Assembly (NCBI GenBank): GCA_900291925.1
Contig: UWYS01000023.1
Coordinates: 186,001-250,000, forward strand
DNA length: 64,000 nucleotides
DNA from: Thecaphora thlaspeos
Lineage: Eukaryota; Basidiomycota; Ustilaginomycetes; Urocystidales; Glomosporiaceae
Direction: 5' to 3'
Shown: in pieces, positions 45,307 through 55,924 of the stretch
Position numbering within the stretch: the stretch's first letter is position 1
Layout: the number at the start of each line of letters is the position of its first letter
Notes under the pieces: generated by a model
Seen by the model: the letters and a program-made list of their open reading frames with translations, nothing else
The model's database searches: none
What the model was told of the DNA's origin: nothing
Translations under genes and position numbers: made by a program

Positions 45307-47996
45307 CTTGAGAGGAACGGGTAGTGGTGGTGGGGGTGCTAATGTCGTTGAGCAGGTGAAAGGTTGGGGTGGTGTTGGTGTCGGCAAGAATGCGTGGGTG
45401 AGTCGACTGTCGGTAGAGGCCTGCTTTGGCGCGGAGAGAGAGTGTGCGAGAGAGGTGAGAGAGAGGGGCGATGGAAGGCGAGCACTGCGGTGCTGGACTT
45501 TCTGCGGCCGTAGCGGGCTGAGGTCGAAGGCGTAGGGGGAGTCTGGCGGTGCCAAAGGACAGATGTGGCCGTGGAGCGGGGAGGAAGGAGGCTGCTGTGT
45601 ACGATCGATGGACAAGGTGGGGGGGAGGTGGGTTAAGGCGGCGAGGGCGGACGGCAACGAGGGCGGACGGCAACGAGGGCGGACGAGCCTATTTGAGGGG
45701 GATGTCCGCCGGGGTGTGATGGCGGGTCGGGATCGAGGTGAGGGCGAGAACTTCAGCCGGCTTGGGCCGAGCAAGGGAGAACGGCCGGCCATGGCGGCTG
45801 GCTGGGCGGGGGGACCCTGCAAGCGGCATGACGAAGGTCCCGGCTGCCTCCCCATCCCGGCCGTCCCGCACCCACACTCGCGCCCGACCCCGCCCTAGCC
45901 AGCTTCCTCTTGAAGAGGCGAGAAAAGAGCGAGGTCTGGCCCAGAGGCTCATCCAGCAAGAGGCAGCTGGACCTATTTCACGGTCTGGCTTCAAGGTTCC
46001 AGCCTCGTCCGCTCCTTGCCTGGCCTAGCCTGTCATGAGCTGGCTGGCGCTTGACAGGCGTCCGCTGCTGGCTGGTCGTGAAAGTGTAGGGCGCCTCTTA
46101 TGCCTGCCAGGGCTTCGGCGCTAGGCGTCGACCTGGATCGAGCACGCCCACATCTCCACCTCCTTGGCGGTCTGTCAAGATGCTCCCGCTCGCCTCTGGC
46201 GTCACCAGATGGACAGACGAGAGCCCTCCCTCGCAGCATTCTGAGATTCTTTCAGTCTAGAGGAGTACTTTGTGTGCGGGACGGATGTCTCCCGAACGCC
46301 TGCTCTGGCGGACCGCGCAAAGAGGGCGCCATCACCTTTGACCCCGCATCCTCCTCCATCTTTACCCCGCTTCCTCCGCTTCGCCCGGTCCGGCAGTTTG
46401 TCGGCTGCACGGGGGCGCTTTCACGATGGACGGAAGAGGCTTGTGGCCTGTCTCGCACGATAGAGCAGAATCGGCGTGGCCAGGGTCCAGGGTACTCTCG
46501 CGCTCGGCACCGAGCTTCGACACGGGACCTCCCATGTCACAGCTGGCCCGTACGTCGACGTCGCCATGAGACTTGGCACAGGGACACTTGGCGGCTCCGC
46601 ACGGCGCACCACAGCCGTTCAGTAGCGGACACGACGAGATCGAGGTGCGAACTATGCAGACGCGGCATTCACAGCTCGCATAGCTAAGCGTTTGACGCCA
46701 CGCCGTGACCGCGGCACCGAGGAGACAGGTGAACCGCACGTAGAGCACGGAAGCTCGAGGGCGAAGGGTGGTGTGTATTGGTAGGAGATGGGGGATGAGG
46801 CTGAGCACCTCTGTCGCCGCAGCTAGATGGCGCTCCAGCGGCCGACCTCGTCAACCTCTGCAGCTCGCGGTCAGAGCGTCACCCGGACGCCAAACCTTCG
46901 CCGGCCTCCTGACAGCAGTGCGACAGGTTTCGAAACCTTGTAAAGCGGAGCTGCGAGACAAAGGATGTTAACTAGGTCTACTGTCCAGAGCCAAGACGCT
47001 GTCGGCATGATGATGGCGATGATGATGCTGATGGCAGGATGGTAGGAGGGAGGCGGCAGCTAAGTACGCGCACATCCTTGGCCGATCGTCGTTGGAGTTG
47101 GATGCGCTGTAGACTCTCGACCCAACCAGCAGCGGACGGCCCGCGCGTATCTCGTATCCGCCAAGTTTGGCTTGACCGGGTGGGGAAGTGGATGCATGTT
47201 GGAAAGTCACGAGGACGGAGAATTAGGAACGAGCTCGACACCATCGTCTCGTAGCTCGAGCTCGCCGACCGTGTCAAGGCTTGCGGGCTACCATATGAGG
47301 CGATCGAGCAGCTCGAGGCCAGATAACGGAAAGAGGTGACCAGCCTCCACCTGCCTGCGGCCGTAGGGACGCGTAAGCCTGCTTGCCGGGGTGTCTGGCA
47401 GAGAATTAAAGGGGAAGGCGGGAGGGGGCCGATGGCGATCCAGGGGCCCTTAGCCTGTGCTGAGGCGGGCGACTAAGTGGTCGCGGGTCAGAGAGTCACA
47501 GGGTGCGCGGGCCGCATCCGTGTGGAGGAAGGGGGGAGGGCAGGTCAGGCAGGCAAGCAACGAACCAACATCTGCGCGCAGCAGCAGCGTCGTTATCTCG
47601 CTGGCCTCTTGGCTGGGTAGGGGCGGCCCCCCTCTCCCTCTACCGCCCTACGTGCTAGCCGCTGTTGGCCCCTGCCCCGTCGTCCCTTGGCCCCTGGGCC
47701 GCCGCCCTCAAATACCTCCGCCATCCGTCCAGCCACCCCTCCCCACACCCCCATCCATCCATTCGCTCACAACACCATCGCATCCATCCACACCACCTGC
47801 ACCGCACCCCGTCCCATATCGCCTTTCTCGCGAACGCACACTCACACGCACCTCCCAGACACGAAGTATCCATCCATATATCCGACGCCACCTGTCTCAC
47901 TAGGACTCGTCTCCTCTGCCCCAACTATCGCTCCCTTGGCTCCCCCTCTCGCCCTCTCTCCCTCTCTCTATCCCTCCCTCCCACACACTCGTTACG
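45307..47996. other. 2.7-kb divergent intergenic region SFC1 / S8 protease, no gene confirmed
   Basis: Holds the leaders of two divergent genes. A tandem unit GAGGGCGGACGGCAAC recurs at about 45645-45690. A minus-strand frame near 46570-46630 has a Cys-rich stretch (CGAPCGAAKCPC) but no supported gene structure. Pyrimidine and CATCCA-type runs at 47690-47990 form the protease leader. Confidence 0.4.
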
Positions 47997-49238
47997 ATGT
48001 ACACCAAGAGGTACCTCGGCTTGCTCGCACTGGCGTTCTCGCTTCCCTTGGCGGCGCTCGCAGCCCCGCACCACCAGCCCTTTGTCCCCGGCGCGGTGGC
48101 CTCGAGCTACTCGCCCTCGGTCGAGTTTGCCCCGCTGATGGCCAACCCAGACCTCGAATCGGTCCCTGGCGCCTACATGGTCGTCTTCAAGAAAGGCATC
48201 GCCGCCACCGATTTCCTCGCACACAGGCAAGTCATCTCAAACGCACAGCTCTCGGCCAACAGCTTCCATGGCGCCGACGCCTCCGGTATCAAGCATGTCT
48301 ACGACCTCGAGGGTCACCTGCAGGGCTACGCCGGCAAGTTCACCGATGACGTCCTCCACTACATCCGCGCGCAGCCCGAGGTCGAATACGTCGAGGTCGA
48401 CTCGATCGTCTCGACCGAGGTCATGCCCCAGGGCGACGAGCGCGTCTGGGACGTCGAGTACCACGCCAAGCTCGACGAAGCCGCCGCATCAACCGCCTCG
48501 GCCGGCAGAGTCCATGCCCAGGACGTCGAAAAGGGCGCCCCCTGGGGCCTTGCGCGCATCTCGCACCGCAAGCGCCTCGGCCTCGGCACCTTCAACCAGT
48601 ATGTCTACAACGGCGACGGCGGCGACGGCGTGACGGCCTACATCATCGACACCGGAATCCACATCAACCACGTCGAGTTCGAGGGCCGCGCGCGCTGGGG
48701 CAAGACGATGCCCGACAACGACGTCGACGAGGATGGCAACGGCCACGGCACCCACTGCGCCGGTACCATCGGCTCGCGCAAGTACGGCGTCGCCAAGAAG
48801 GCCGAGCTCGTCGCCGTCAAGGTGCTCGGGTCCGGAGGCTCGGGCTCGATGTCGGATGTCACCGGCGGTGTCCTCTGGGCCGTTGAAGACGCCAAGAAGC
48901 AGACCGCCTCGTACCGCGCCAACCCTTCGTCGGCCGCCGCCAAAAAGCACAAGGGCTTCGTCGCCAACATGTCGCTCGGAGGCGGCAAATCACCCACTCT
49001 GGACAGGGCAGTCAACGGCGCCGTCGACACTGGCATGCACTTCGGTGTCGCCGCTGGCAACGAAAACCAGGTCGCCTGCAACGTCTCGCCCGCTGGCGCC
49101 ACCAACCCGGTCACCGTCGGCGCCTCGACCGTCCAGGACGAGCGCGCCTACTTTAGCAACAAGGGCAAGTGCGTCGACATCTTTGCGCCTGGCCTCAACA
49201 TCCTCTCAACCTGGAACACGGGCAACACGTCGGTCAAC

Positions 49239-49271
<33 letters not shown>

Positions 49272-49613
49272 ATTGTCGGCCTGCTCGCCTACCTCCTCTC
49301 GATCCACGGCACCAAGGAGTTCAACACGATCCAGTCGTCCGCCGAGCAGCTCTCGGTCAGCGACTTTAGCGACTCGCTCGCCTCGAAGCTCTCGAGCGTG
49401 CTTCCAATCCCCGCCCTCGCGCTCGACCTTGTCAGCAGCGTCTCTGGCCTCTTTTCGTGGGCCGGCGCCGCCAAGCCCGCGATCGGAGGCGTCCTCAGCC
49501 CCAGCCAGCTCAAGAAGGCGCTCGTCTCGCTCTCTACCAGCGGCGCCCTGACCGGACTGGATGCCGACACGATCAACAAGCTCGCCTACAACAACGCCAC
49601 CAGCTCGAGCTAG
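47997..49613 (+). CDS. Subtilisin-like serine protease (S8A, proteinase K / cerevisin type)
   Basis: Intronless, 538 residues. Signal peptide MYTKRYLGLLALAFSLPLAALAAP, then an inhibitor-I9 propeptide (GAYMVVFKKGI to VEYVEVDSIV), then the mature S8 domain beginning near APWGLARIS. The catalytic triad is visible: Asp218 in IIDTGIH, His250 in GHGTHCAG and Ser420 in GTSMASPH, with Asn in AAGNENQ for the oxyanion hole. This order is that of vacuolar protease B (Prb1) and secreted proteinase K-like enzymes. The sequence does not decide between vacuole and secretion. A roughly 100-residue C-terminal extension follows the catalytic Ser, with Ser/Leu-rich helices. CT-rich leader directly upstream. Confidence 0.95.
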
Positions 49614-49952
49614 AGCGTCTTCAGATGGGCCCAGCCCGCCACACCCCTTCCGCACTGCATCGGAGATGTTGATCCCTCATTCTGGCTCCCGTCGTTAGCT
49701 GTCCATCGTTCCCTGCCCGTCTCTGCATTCTGAATGACGCGTGTCCCATCCATCGTTCCCGGCTGTATCTCCTCTTTTTCCAGGTTCCGTCTTCCGTTTC
49801 ATCGATCAACTGCCCGACCACCTCCCAACGACTTGCTCTCCTCCTTGAGCGCGTCAGCTGCTGAGGCATTGTTTCCCGCTTTGTTGCAGATCTTGTAGGA
49901 CTAAATCTCACACACACGCGCGCATACACATGTACGCACATGCAGCTTCTGT

Positions 49953-49988
<36 letters not shown>

Positions 49989-50910
49989 TGTCAAGCTAAC
50001 AGAGTACCTAATGACCAAGACCTGATCACGAGCGCGCATGAGATTAGCGAGAGGGCTTTTAGAAGATCATATAAATATACTGGTACAGGATGACAGCGCG
50101 ACACAGGCCGAAGCGTCGTATGACCACCGTGCTACTGTCTCTCGTGCGTACCCAGCTGATCTGACCAGAAGGTCACGGCCGTCGTGGTGGTCTCAGCAGC
50201 GTGGAAACGCCTAAACGACCTGTCGTGATCCTGGCTTATGGCGGGTGAATGAAGAGCCGTCATGACCGCCGACTAGTCTACACACCCTTCATCAGCCCGT
50301 GTCCCTCCTCTGACCCACCTGCCGCAGCGGTTGTCCTTATTCTTCAATTGTTCGCCCACTCGCTCTGCCCTCCCTGGTTCTCCGTCCGTGTGGCCTCTGT
50401 CTCTGTATGGCGTGCTTGCCTCTCCACCATTGTGGGCTCAGATGCATCGCAACGGCGGTGAAGTGGGTTGCGGTGTGGGTGACGCTGTGTGTGTTGCCAA
50501 CAGGGCGCGAGGCGCTTTGTCTGAGGCGCACTGGTTGCCAACTGGCGCAGCATCTCATAAGGGCGTAGGCGCCATCTGTTTGTCAGCTGGCGCAGCATCT
50601 CAGAAGTGGCGCCTTTGACGCCTACGACACTCTTTCACCCTGCTGCGAAGATGACAAGAAGAGTTGGCTGGGAGGGAAGTCTCTCAGATGGGGGCGAGAA
50701 CCGATGAGCGCCCACCTTGGGCCCTGCTCTGGGCGCTTGGCCGCTCCCGAAGGCCTGACCCTCACCTCAAAGGTATAAAAGGGGACGTCTCGGTACTCTC
50801 TGCCATCTTTCACCCCGCACTCCCGATGCCTTAACACCCTCAGTTCGACTCTTTTCCCCCTTTTACAGAAAATCACGCTCAACCGCAACACTCCCTTTGC
50901 CGGCAGAGTG
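49614..50910. other. Intergenic region with microsatellite and short duplicated motif
   Basis: Contains a (TC)n(TG)n microsatellite at 49953-49992. A duplicated block CTGGCGCAGCATCTCA occurs twice (about 50541 and 50588), followed by AAG and GGCG. A TATA box is at 50774-50780. No gene was recognised. Confidence 0.55.
50774..50780 (+). promoter_or_regulatory. TATA box of the unknown gene at 50911
   Basis: The sequence GGTATAAAAGGGG is a textbook TATA element, 131 bp before the proposed ATG. A pyrimidine-rich stretch (50805-50865) follows, as in fungal core promoters. Confidence 0.65.
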
Positions 50911-52404
50911 ATGCTGTGTGCACTCGCGATCGCGATCATGGGCTTCCCGCTACTGGCCGCAGCCAGGCTGGAAGCGCGTCAGGCCCACCGACCCGTTTCG
51001 CACACACACAACGGGCAACGATGCGTGGCGACACCTTAGGACGCAGAAGCCGGCCTGCCTCGGTAAGTGCCAGATCGAACGAGCCTGTGGAACGGACGTG
51101 AAATCGGGCAAGAAGGGCTGTACCGGTATGCGCGTCCAGTTCTACCGGAACAACACCTGCGGTAGTAAGTAGCTTTGAGGCGAGGTCGTTACCTCGACTT
51201 TACCGATGGGGCTTCGCTGATCGGAATCACGGCTTCGTGTGGGGTACGCAGCACCGATCGAGGCTCCCGAGACGCTGCGTCTCTGGACAGCGTCTCCCAC
51301 CCAAGATTCGTTCGGAAGCTTCAGGTTCCTCGAAGGCTGAAAAACGTGACACTGATGTTCTCGCAGGCCGAGGACGTCCCGTGAGTGTGGCGCCGCGCAT
51401 GCCTTTACCGCTTGTTGCTTGTTGCTTGTTGCTTGTTGCTATACCGCTGAACCGATCTTTATCGCTCGCCTCCGATCGACGTCTGTGAGCTCTCCCGCCA
51501 TCCACTCTAGCTGCCTCACGGCCCATGGCGAAGCTATTGAGCCTGTCACTCTCTGGGGGGCTCATGATGAGTTTCCCGGCGGCTGCATCGTCTCGCCTTT
51601 CGAACCGGACTCGGCCAAGTTCGTTTCGGTCATCCCCCCCGAAGTAATGAAGGCAATGACGCCGTGGGACAGCACCAATTCTCCCACCAAAAGAAAGGTC
51701 CAAGGGGCGCCGAAGACGTCTTTGACCAGCATCTTGGTGGGAGCCAAGGTCGAGCTTTACCACAAGGAAGATTGCACTGGCGGTGAAATGTGTCGCCGAG
51801 CGCGGCCCTCAACGCGAATCTAGAAAGGAAAGCCAAGACTGATCGAGAACGTCCCCGGACCCTTGGCCGGGCTGTCGGCGTCAAACAGACAAGGTGCAGC
51901 TCAACGTCCTTCTGGGCGACAAACCGGTCTGCACCGCCGTTCCCAAAGAGTTCGAAAGAGTTAAGGGCGTCAAGCTGGTCTCCTTACAGCGGGGACCGGA
52001 CGCGGATCCTGTTGGAAGCGAAGTCAACACAATCATGTTTTCCGATCATGCCTTGAACAAGGAGCCCTACGAGGAGAATGGCAACTATGGGTATGTTGCA
52101 ACTTCCGGCTTCTCTCTTGTTGCTCTACGTCCTGTAAATCTGCTTGACTCGCACTGACATTGCATCTACCTTTGTGTGCATACTCTCGATCAGCTACGGA
52201 GACTTGCCCGCCTTGAGAACCGGTATGATCGACAAAAAAAAACGTAACCGTCCGGTCCTGAATCGGTGCTTCGGCAGGCGAAAGACTATGATCATCTATA
52301 ATTCGACGGTGGAGAATCTGGCAGATTTGCCACCGGTCGCCAATATGACCATCAAGGCTCTTTATCTTGAGGCTTTAGTGACACAGTTCAAGTTGCCCTT
52401 TTAA
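50911..52404 (+). CDS. Unrecognised multi-exon gene, possibly a secreted protein
   Basis: No known family was recognised. A hydrophobic N-terminus (MLCALAIAIMGFPLLAAARLEAR) resembles a signal peptide. Coding-like exons follow: about 51047-51164 (ACLGKCQIERACGTDVKSGKKGC..NNTCG), a middle exon ending at 51380 (KNVTLMFSQAEDVP), 51511-51782 (LTAHGEAIEPVTLWGAHDEFPGGC to KEDCTG), 51889-52090 (DKVQLNVLLGDKPVCTAVP to GNYG), and 52194-52404 (GDLPALRTGMIDKKK to FKLPF, stop). Introns 51381-51510, 51783-51888 and 52091-52193 have good signals and fitting phases. The joins among the first three exons are unsure. Recurrent VQFYRNNTCG / VELYHKEDCTG segments hint at repeated beta-strand units. A strong TATA box supports a regulated gene. 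Confidence 0.5.
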
Positions 52405-53523
52405 GCTCTGTTTCGCCGTGGAGCCTGTAGTCTTGTAGGCGATGACGGGAAGACGATGGCCTGCTGGCTCGAGCCCGTCCAGCCCCCACCCCTTCCGCGC
52501 TTCCAACAACTTTTCTTCTACTTGTCACCGAAGCTAACCCCATCCTCTCGTAGAAGCACGGCCACTTATCCGTCGTGATCTTTTCATAACTCAAACATCT
52601 TCGTGATTCCTCCTCGCGCTTGAAGCTGGCCGCCGCTCGGCATTTGCGACGGGGTAGACAGAGAGCCGGAGGTCGCGTGGCATCGCGCCGAGCAGGAGGA
52701 AGGAGCAACTGCGGCACGCGGAGGAGAGCGTGTGTGGTTGAAGTGATCGTGCGTCGCACTACTCTTTGTCGGCGCCTTGTGGCCCTGCTTCTTGCTCTCC
52801 TCCATCATCATCTCGGCATGGCCAGCCAGGGCACCACTATTGTCGATGTTCCCCGCCTGCTCTTCCTGCGCTCTACCGCCACGCTATTTTCTAGCGTGCC
52901 AGGAGCTCCTTCAGAGCTCAGACCTTCAGGCCCTGCCCGCAGTTCTAAGTAGTTGCTTCGTTCCTACGATTCCTAGATTCTTGTTGCTTGGCGCGACGTT
53001 CATTCACAAAGACTCGCCGCCCGTCGGTACGTGACGCACAGCGTCGTCAGACATCACCCATCCCACCTGGCCGGCCCTTGGACTCCAACAGTCATTCGTT
53101 CCAACAGGGTTTCATTGTCGCGACTTCTCGCCGATCGAGTATCCATATACGCTCGGCACTTCCCGAGAAAGGATGATACATCGGGATAGAGAAAGGGTTG
53201 TAGCAGGCGGAAGGATAATCGAGGTTGTAACGTCTGAGATGGGGTGAGATCTGGAGGGAAGTCGGCGCGAAAGGATGACGTGGCCAGCTGAAAAAGCGTA
53301 GAGCGGTCCTAGGTAGGTACATACCTCGCATCACCGCGTCTATACGCTCATCCAGTGATCCCGACGGTGACGGGAAACGAAACGTACGGTCGGCTATCAT
53401 GCTCGATATGTGCAATTTGTGTCCAGAAGGTTTCTCGGATTGCAAAAATGTACACACCGTTCCCCGTATCGCTCAGTGAGCCCGGGGTAGACGGACAAAG
53501 TAGGGAGGGCACTACTACATCCT
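52405..53523. other. 1.1-kb intergenic region, no gene recognised
   Basis: Between the unknown gene (+) and the CCT8 stop (-). A perfect 7-bp hairpin (CACGCTA, loop TTTTC, TAGCGTG) lies at 52880-52898. Open frames lack family character. Confidence 0.45.
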
Positions 53524-55206
53524 TCACGGGTCCTCGTCCCAGTTAGGGTTGGCCTTGGGCGCCTTGATGCCGGCGGGCTTGGACATGATGATGCTGTCGA
53601 CCGAGAGGACCGAGCATGCGGCGTTGGTGGCGTACCTGATGGCCCAAAGCTTTGCGGCGAGGACGTCGTAGATCTGCGCCTTTGTCGTTGAGAGGATCCC
53701 TTCCTCCTCGTTCTCGATGTCGACGCCGATGTCGGCGCCACCCTCGCCGGCGTGCTTGCCGTACAGCTTGCTGACAATCTCGGTCGCGTCCATTCCGGCG
53801 TTCTCGGCCAGGGTGCGCGGGATGACCTCGAGGGCCTCTGCGAACTTCTTGATGGCGTGCTGGTTGAGGCCGGACGTCTTTTCACCCAGATCGGCCACGC
53901 GCTTGGCCAACTCCAGCTCGGTCGCGCCAGCGCCGGGCACGAGGCGGGGGTCACGGGTGAGCGACTTGATGACGTTGACGCCGTCGTCGATCGCCCGCTC
54001 GACATCGTCGAGGAGGTTTGAGGTAGCGCCGCGCAGTACGACGGTGCACATCCTGGGCTTGGCCTTGCCTCCCGGCTGGCCTTCCTCCTGCTTGAAGACG
54101 GTGACGCGGTCTCCGCCGATCTCGGTCGTCTCGACCGTGTCGATCCAGCCGGCCTCCTCGGGCAGCGGGGCGCCCAGTCTCGCCAGGGCCGTGGCTCCGA
54201 GCAGCCTGCAGAGTCGCCTCAGCTCAAACTTGGAGAGGATCTTGATGACGAGGATGCCGAAGCGGTTGAGGTAGTGGAGCGCCAGCTCACCCACCTGGCT
54301 CTGCGTCACGACAACCTTAACGCCCGAGTCGGCGATCTCCTTGAAGTATTTCTCCAGCTGCTGCTCCTCACCGCGCGAAAACTGCGAGAGCTCATCGGCG
54401 TTTTTGAGGAGGACGGTGCCCTTTGTCTCTGTCTGGCTGATGTCCATGCCGCAGGTGTAGACGCCGACCTTGGCGCCGGACGCCTTCTTGATGATGCCCT
54501 CGGGCTCACGGCCAAAGACCATGCCGCGGACGACCTTGGACTGCGAGAGGCTGCCGCCCATGATCTTGACGACGCGGACGTTGTCGACGTTGAAGCCGTC
54601 GAGGTTGAACTTTGACGATGAGGACGAGGCGGGGGGCAGGACCATCGAGACGGCCTCTGCAACGAGCGGCGCGAGCAGCTCCTCCTGACCGTACTGCTTA
54701 GATGCGAGCGAGGGCTGGAGGGCGAGGGCGAGCGACTGAGACGTGGGCGGGTTCGTGAGTGTAGCGACCGAGAGGGTCTCGAGCTCCTGGAGGGCGCGAT
54801 CGCAGGCAATTTCGAAGCCCTTGAGGATCTCGGAGGGATGAAGGCCCATGGTGATAAGGTACTCTGCCTTTTTGAGGAGCTCTCCGGCGAGGATGAGGAC
54901 AAAGTTTGTCGCGTCTCCCATCTCGCTCTCCTGCTGCTGCGATGCCATGACGATAAGCTTTGCGGCGGGGTGGACGACGTCCAGCTCGCGGATGATGGTG
55001 GCGGCGTCGGAGGTGACAAAGAGCTTCTCGAGGTGGTTGATGACCATCTTGTTCCTGCCATTAGGACCAAAGGAGGTGCGTACGATTTCCGAGAGCTCCA
55101 CGACGGCCTGGATGTTGCGGAGAACGGCCTCCTCGATGCCCTGGAAGTGCTTGTAGCCTTGCTTGAAGAGGCTGGGCCCTCCGGCGCGGGGGACTTTGAG
55201 CGACAT
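53524..55206 (-). CDS. CCT8: T-complex chaperonin subunit theta
   Basis: Subunit of the cytosolic TRiC/CCT ring that folds actin, tubulin and other proteins. Intronless, 560 residues. The N-terminus MSLKVPRAGGPSLFKQGYKHFQGIEEAVLRNI is theta-specific. ATPase motifs follow: TSFGPNGRNKMVI, TSDAATIIREL, GDATNFVLILAGELL and GAGATELELAKRV. The apical domain (VYTCGMDISQTETKGTVLL, SQVGELALHYLNRFGI) and C-terminal GIKAPKANPNWDEDP complete the family. The usual GDGT/N is GDATN, as in other theta subunits. The start is the Met at the conserved N-terminus, although the frame is open upstream. Divergent from the GGPP synthase gene. Confidence 0.96.
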   Translation of the reverse strand: MSLKVPRAGGPSLFKQGYKHFQGIEEAVLRNIQAVVELSEIVRTSFGPNGRNKMVINHLEKLFVTSDAATIIRELDVVHPAAKLIVMASQQQESEMGDATNFVLILAGELLKKAEYLITMGLHPSEILKGFEIACDRALQELETLSVATLTNPPTSQSLALALQPSLASKQYGQEELLAPLVAEAVSMVLPPASSSSSKFNLDGFNVDNVRVVKIMGGSLSQSKVVRGMVFGREPEGIIKKASGAKVGVYTCGMDISQTETKGTVLLKNADELSQFSRGEEQQLEKYFKEIADSGVKVVVTQSQVGELALHYLNRFGILVIKILSKFELRRLCRLLGATALARLGAPLPEEAGWIDTVETTEIGGDRVTVFKQEEGQPGGKAKPRMCTVVLRGATSNLLDDVERAIDDGVNVIKSLTRDPRLVPGAGATELELAKRVADLGEKTSGLNQHAIKKFAEALEVIPRTLAENAGMDATEIVSKLYGKHAGEGGADIGVDIENEEEGILSTTKAQIYDVLAAKLWAIRYATNAACSVLSVDSIIMSKPAGIKAPKANPNWDEDP

Positions 55207-55924
55207 GGCAGGGCGGCGACAAGGGAGTGGCGAGCGGGGCGACAGGGAGCGGAGAAGGATGCGCGAGGGTTGGTGGTGATGAAGGTGGTGGTGGTGGCGG
55301 TGTCGGTGGTAGTGTTGGCTGTGCGCGCTCTGGTCCACTGTGCAAAGTGACCGCGCTGTAGGGAGAGTCGAGTGCCAAGGGCCGCCGACGTGCGCGTTTC
55401 TTGCGCGCTGCGTGGCCTGGCTCGACACACTTTTGACCGCCAGGGTTTAGGGTGAGTGCGTGCCACCCGCCGCCGCCTCGCCGCCTCGCCGCCTCTGTGC
55501 GCGCGCTGCGCTTCCTCGGCCTTCTTCTTCGGAAGCCGGCTTGCAGACCACCTCGCCGCCTCGCCGCCTCGCCCAGCTCGATTCGCGCGAGAGACGGCTC
55601 AGGCCATGGAGAGCCCGAGCGCGCCACGTTGGCCGTTGTGGAGGACGAGCGGCGACGTGTCCTCGACACGACGCGCACCACCGCACCGCACCGCCGTGGC
55701 CCCCACATCATCCTACCACCCTACCACCCTACCACCCTACCACCCTGGCTCCGTAACCCCTCGAGTCCTCCACGCTCCATCGCTCGGCCCTCCGCTTCTA
55801 GTCCACGTCGGTGCTCGTCCAAAGGCGTCCTTCCCTCACGCCCTCTCCGTCGCAGCCTCGTGCCTTTACCTCGTCCTCCTCCCTGGACCTTAGCGCGCGC
55901 CTTGCAACGGCCTCCCCCCCCCCG
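55207..55924. promoter_or_regulatory. Divergent promoter region CCT8 / GGPP synthase
   Basis: 718 bp with two simple repeats: CCGCCTCG units at 55470-55494 and 55560-55575, and four copies of ACCACCCT at about 55713-55745. No gene; the frames here are shadows of these repeats. Confidence 0.55.

Noticed and set aside
54274..55350. Plus-strand frames opposite CCT8
   Set aside because: Antisense shadows of a strongly codon-biased gene.
55711..55746. ACCACCCT array as an internal telomere-like repeat
   Set aside because: The unit is not TTAGGG/CCCTAA, and the array is four copies inside a divergent promoter.
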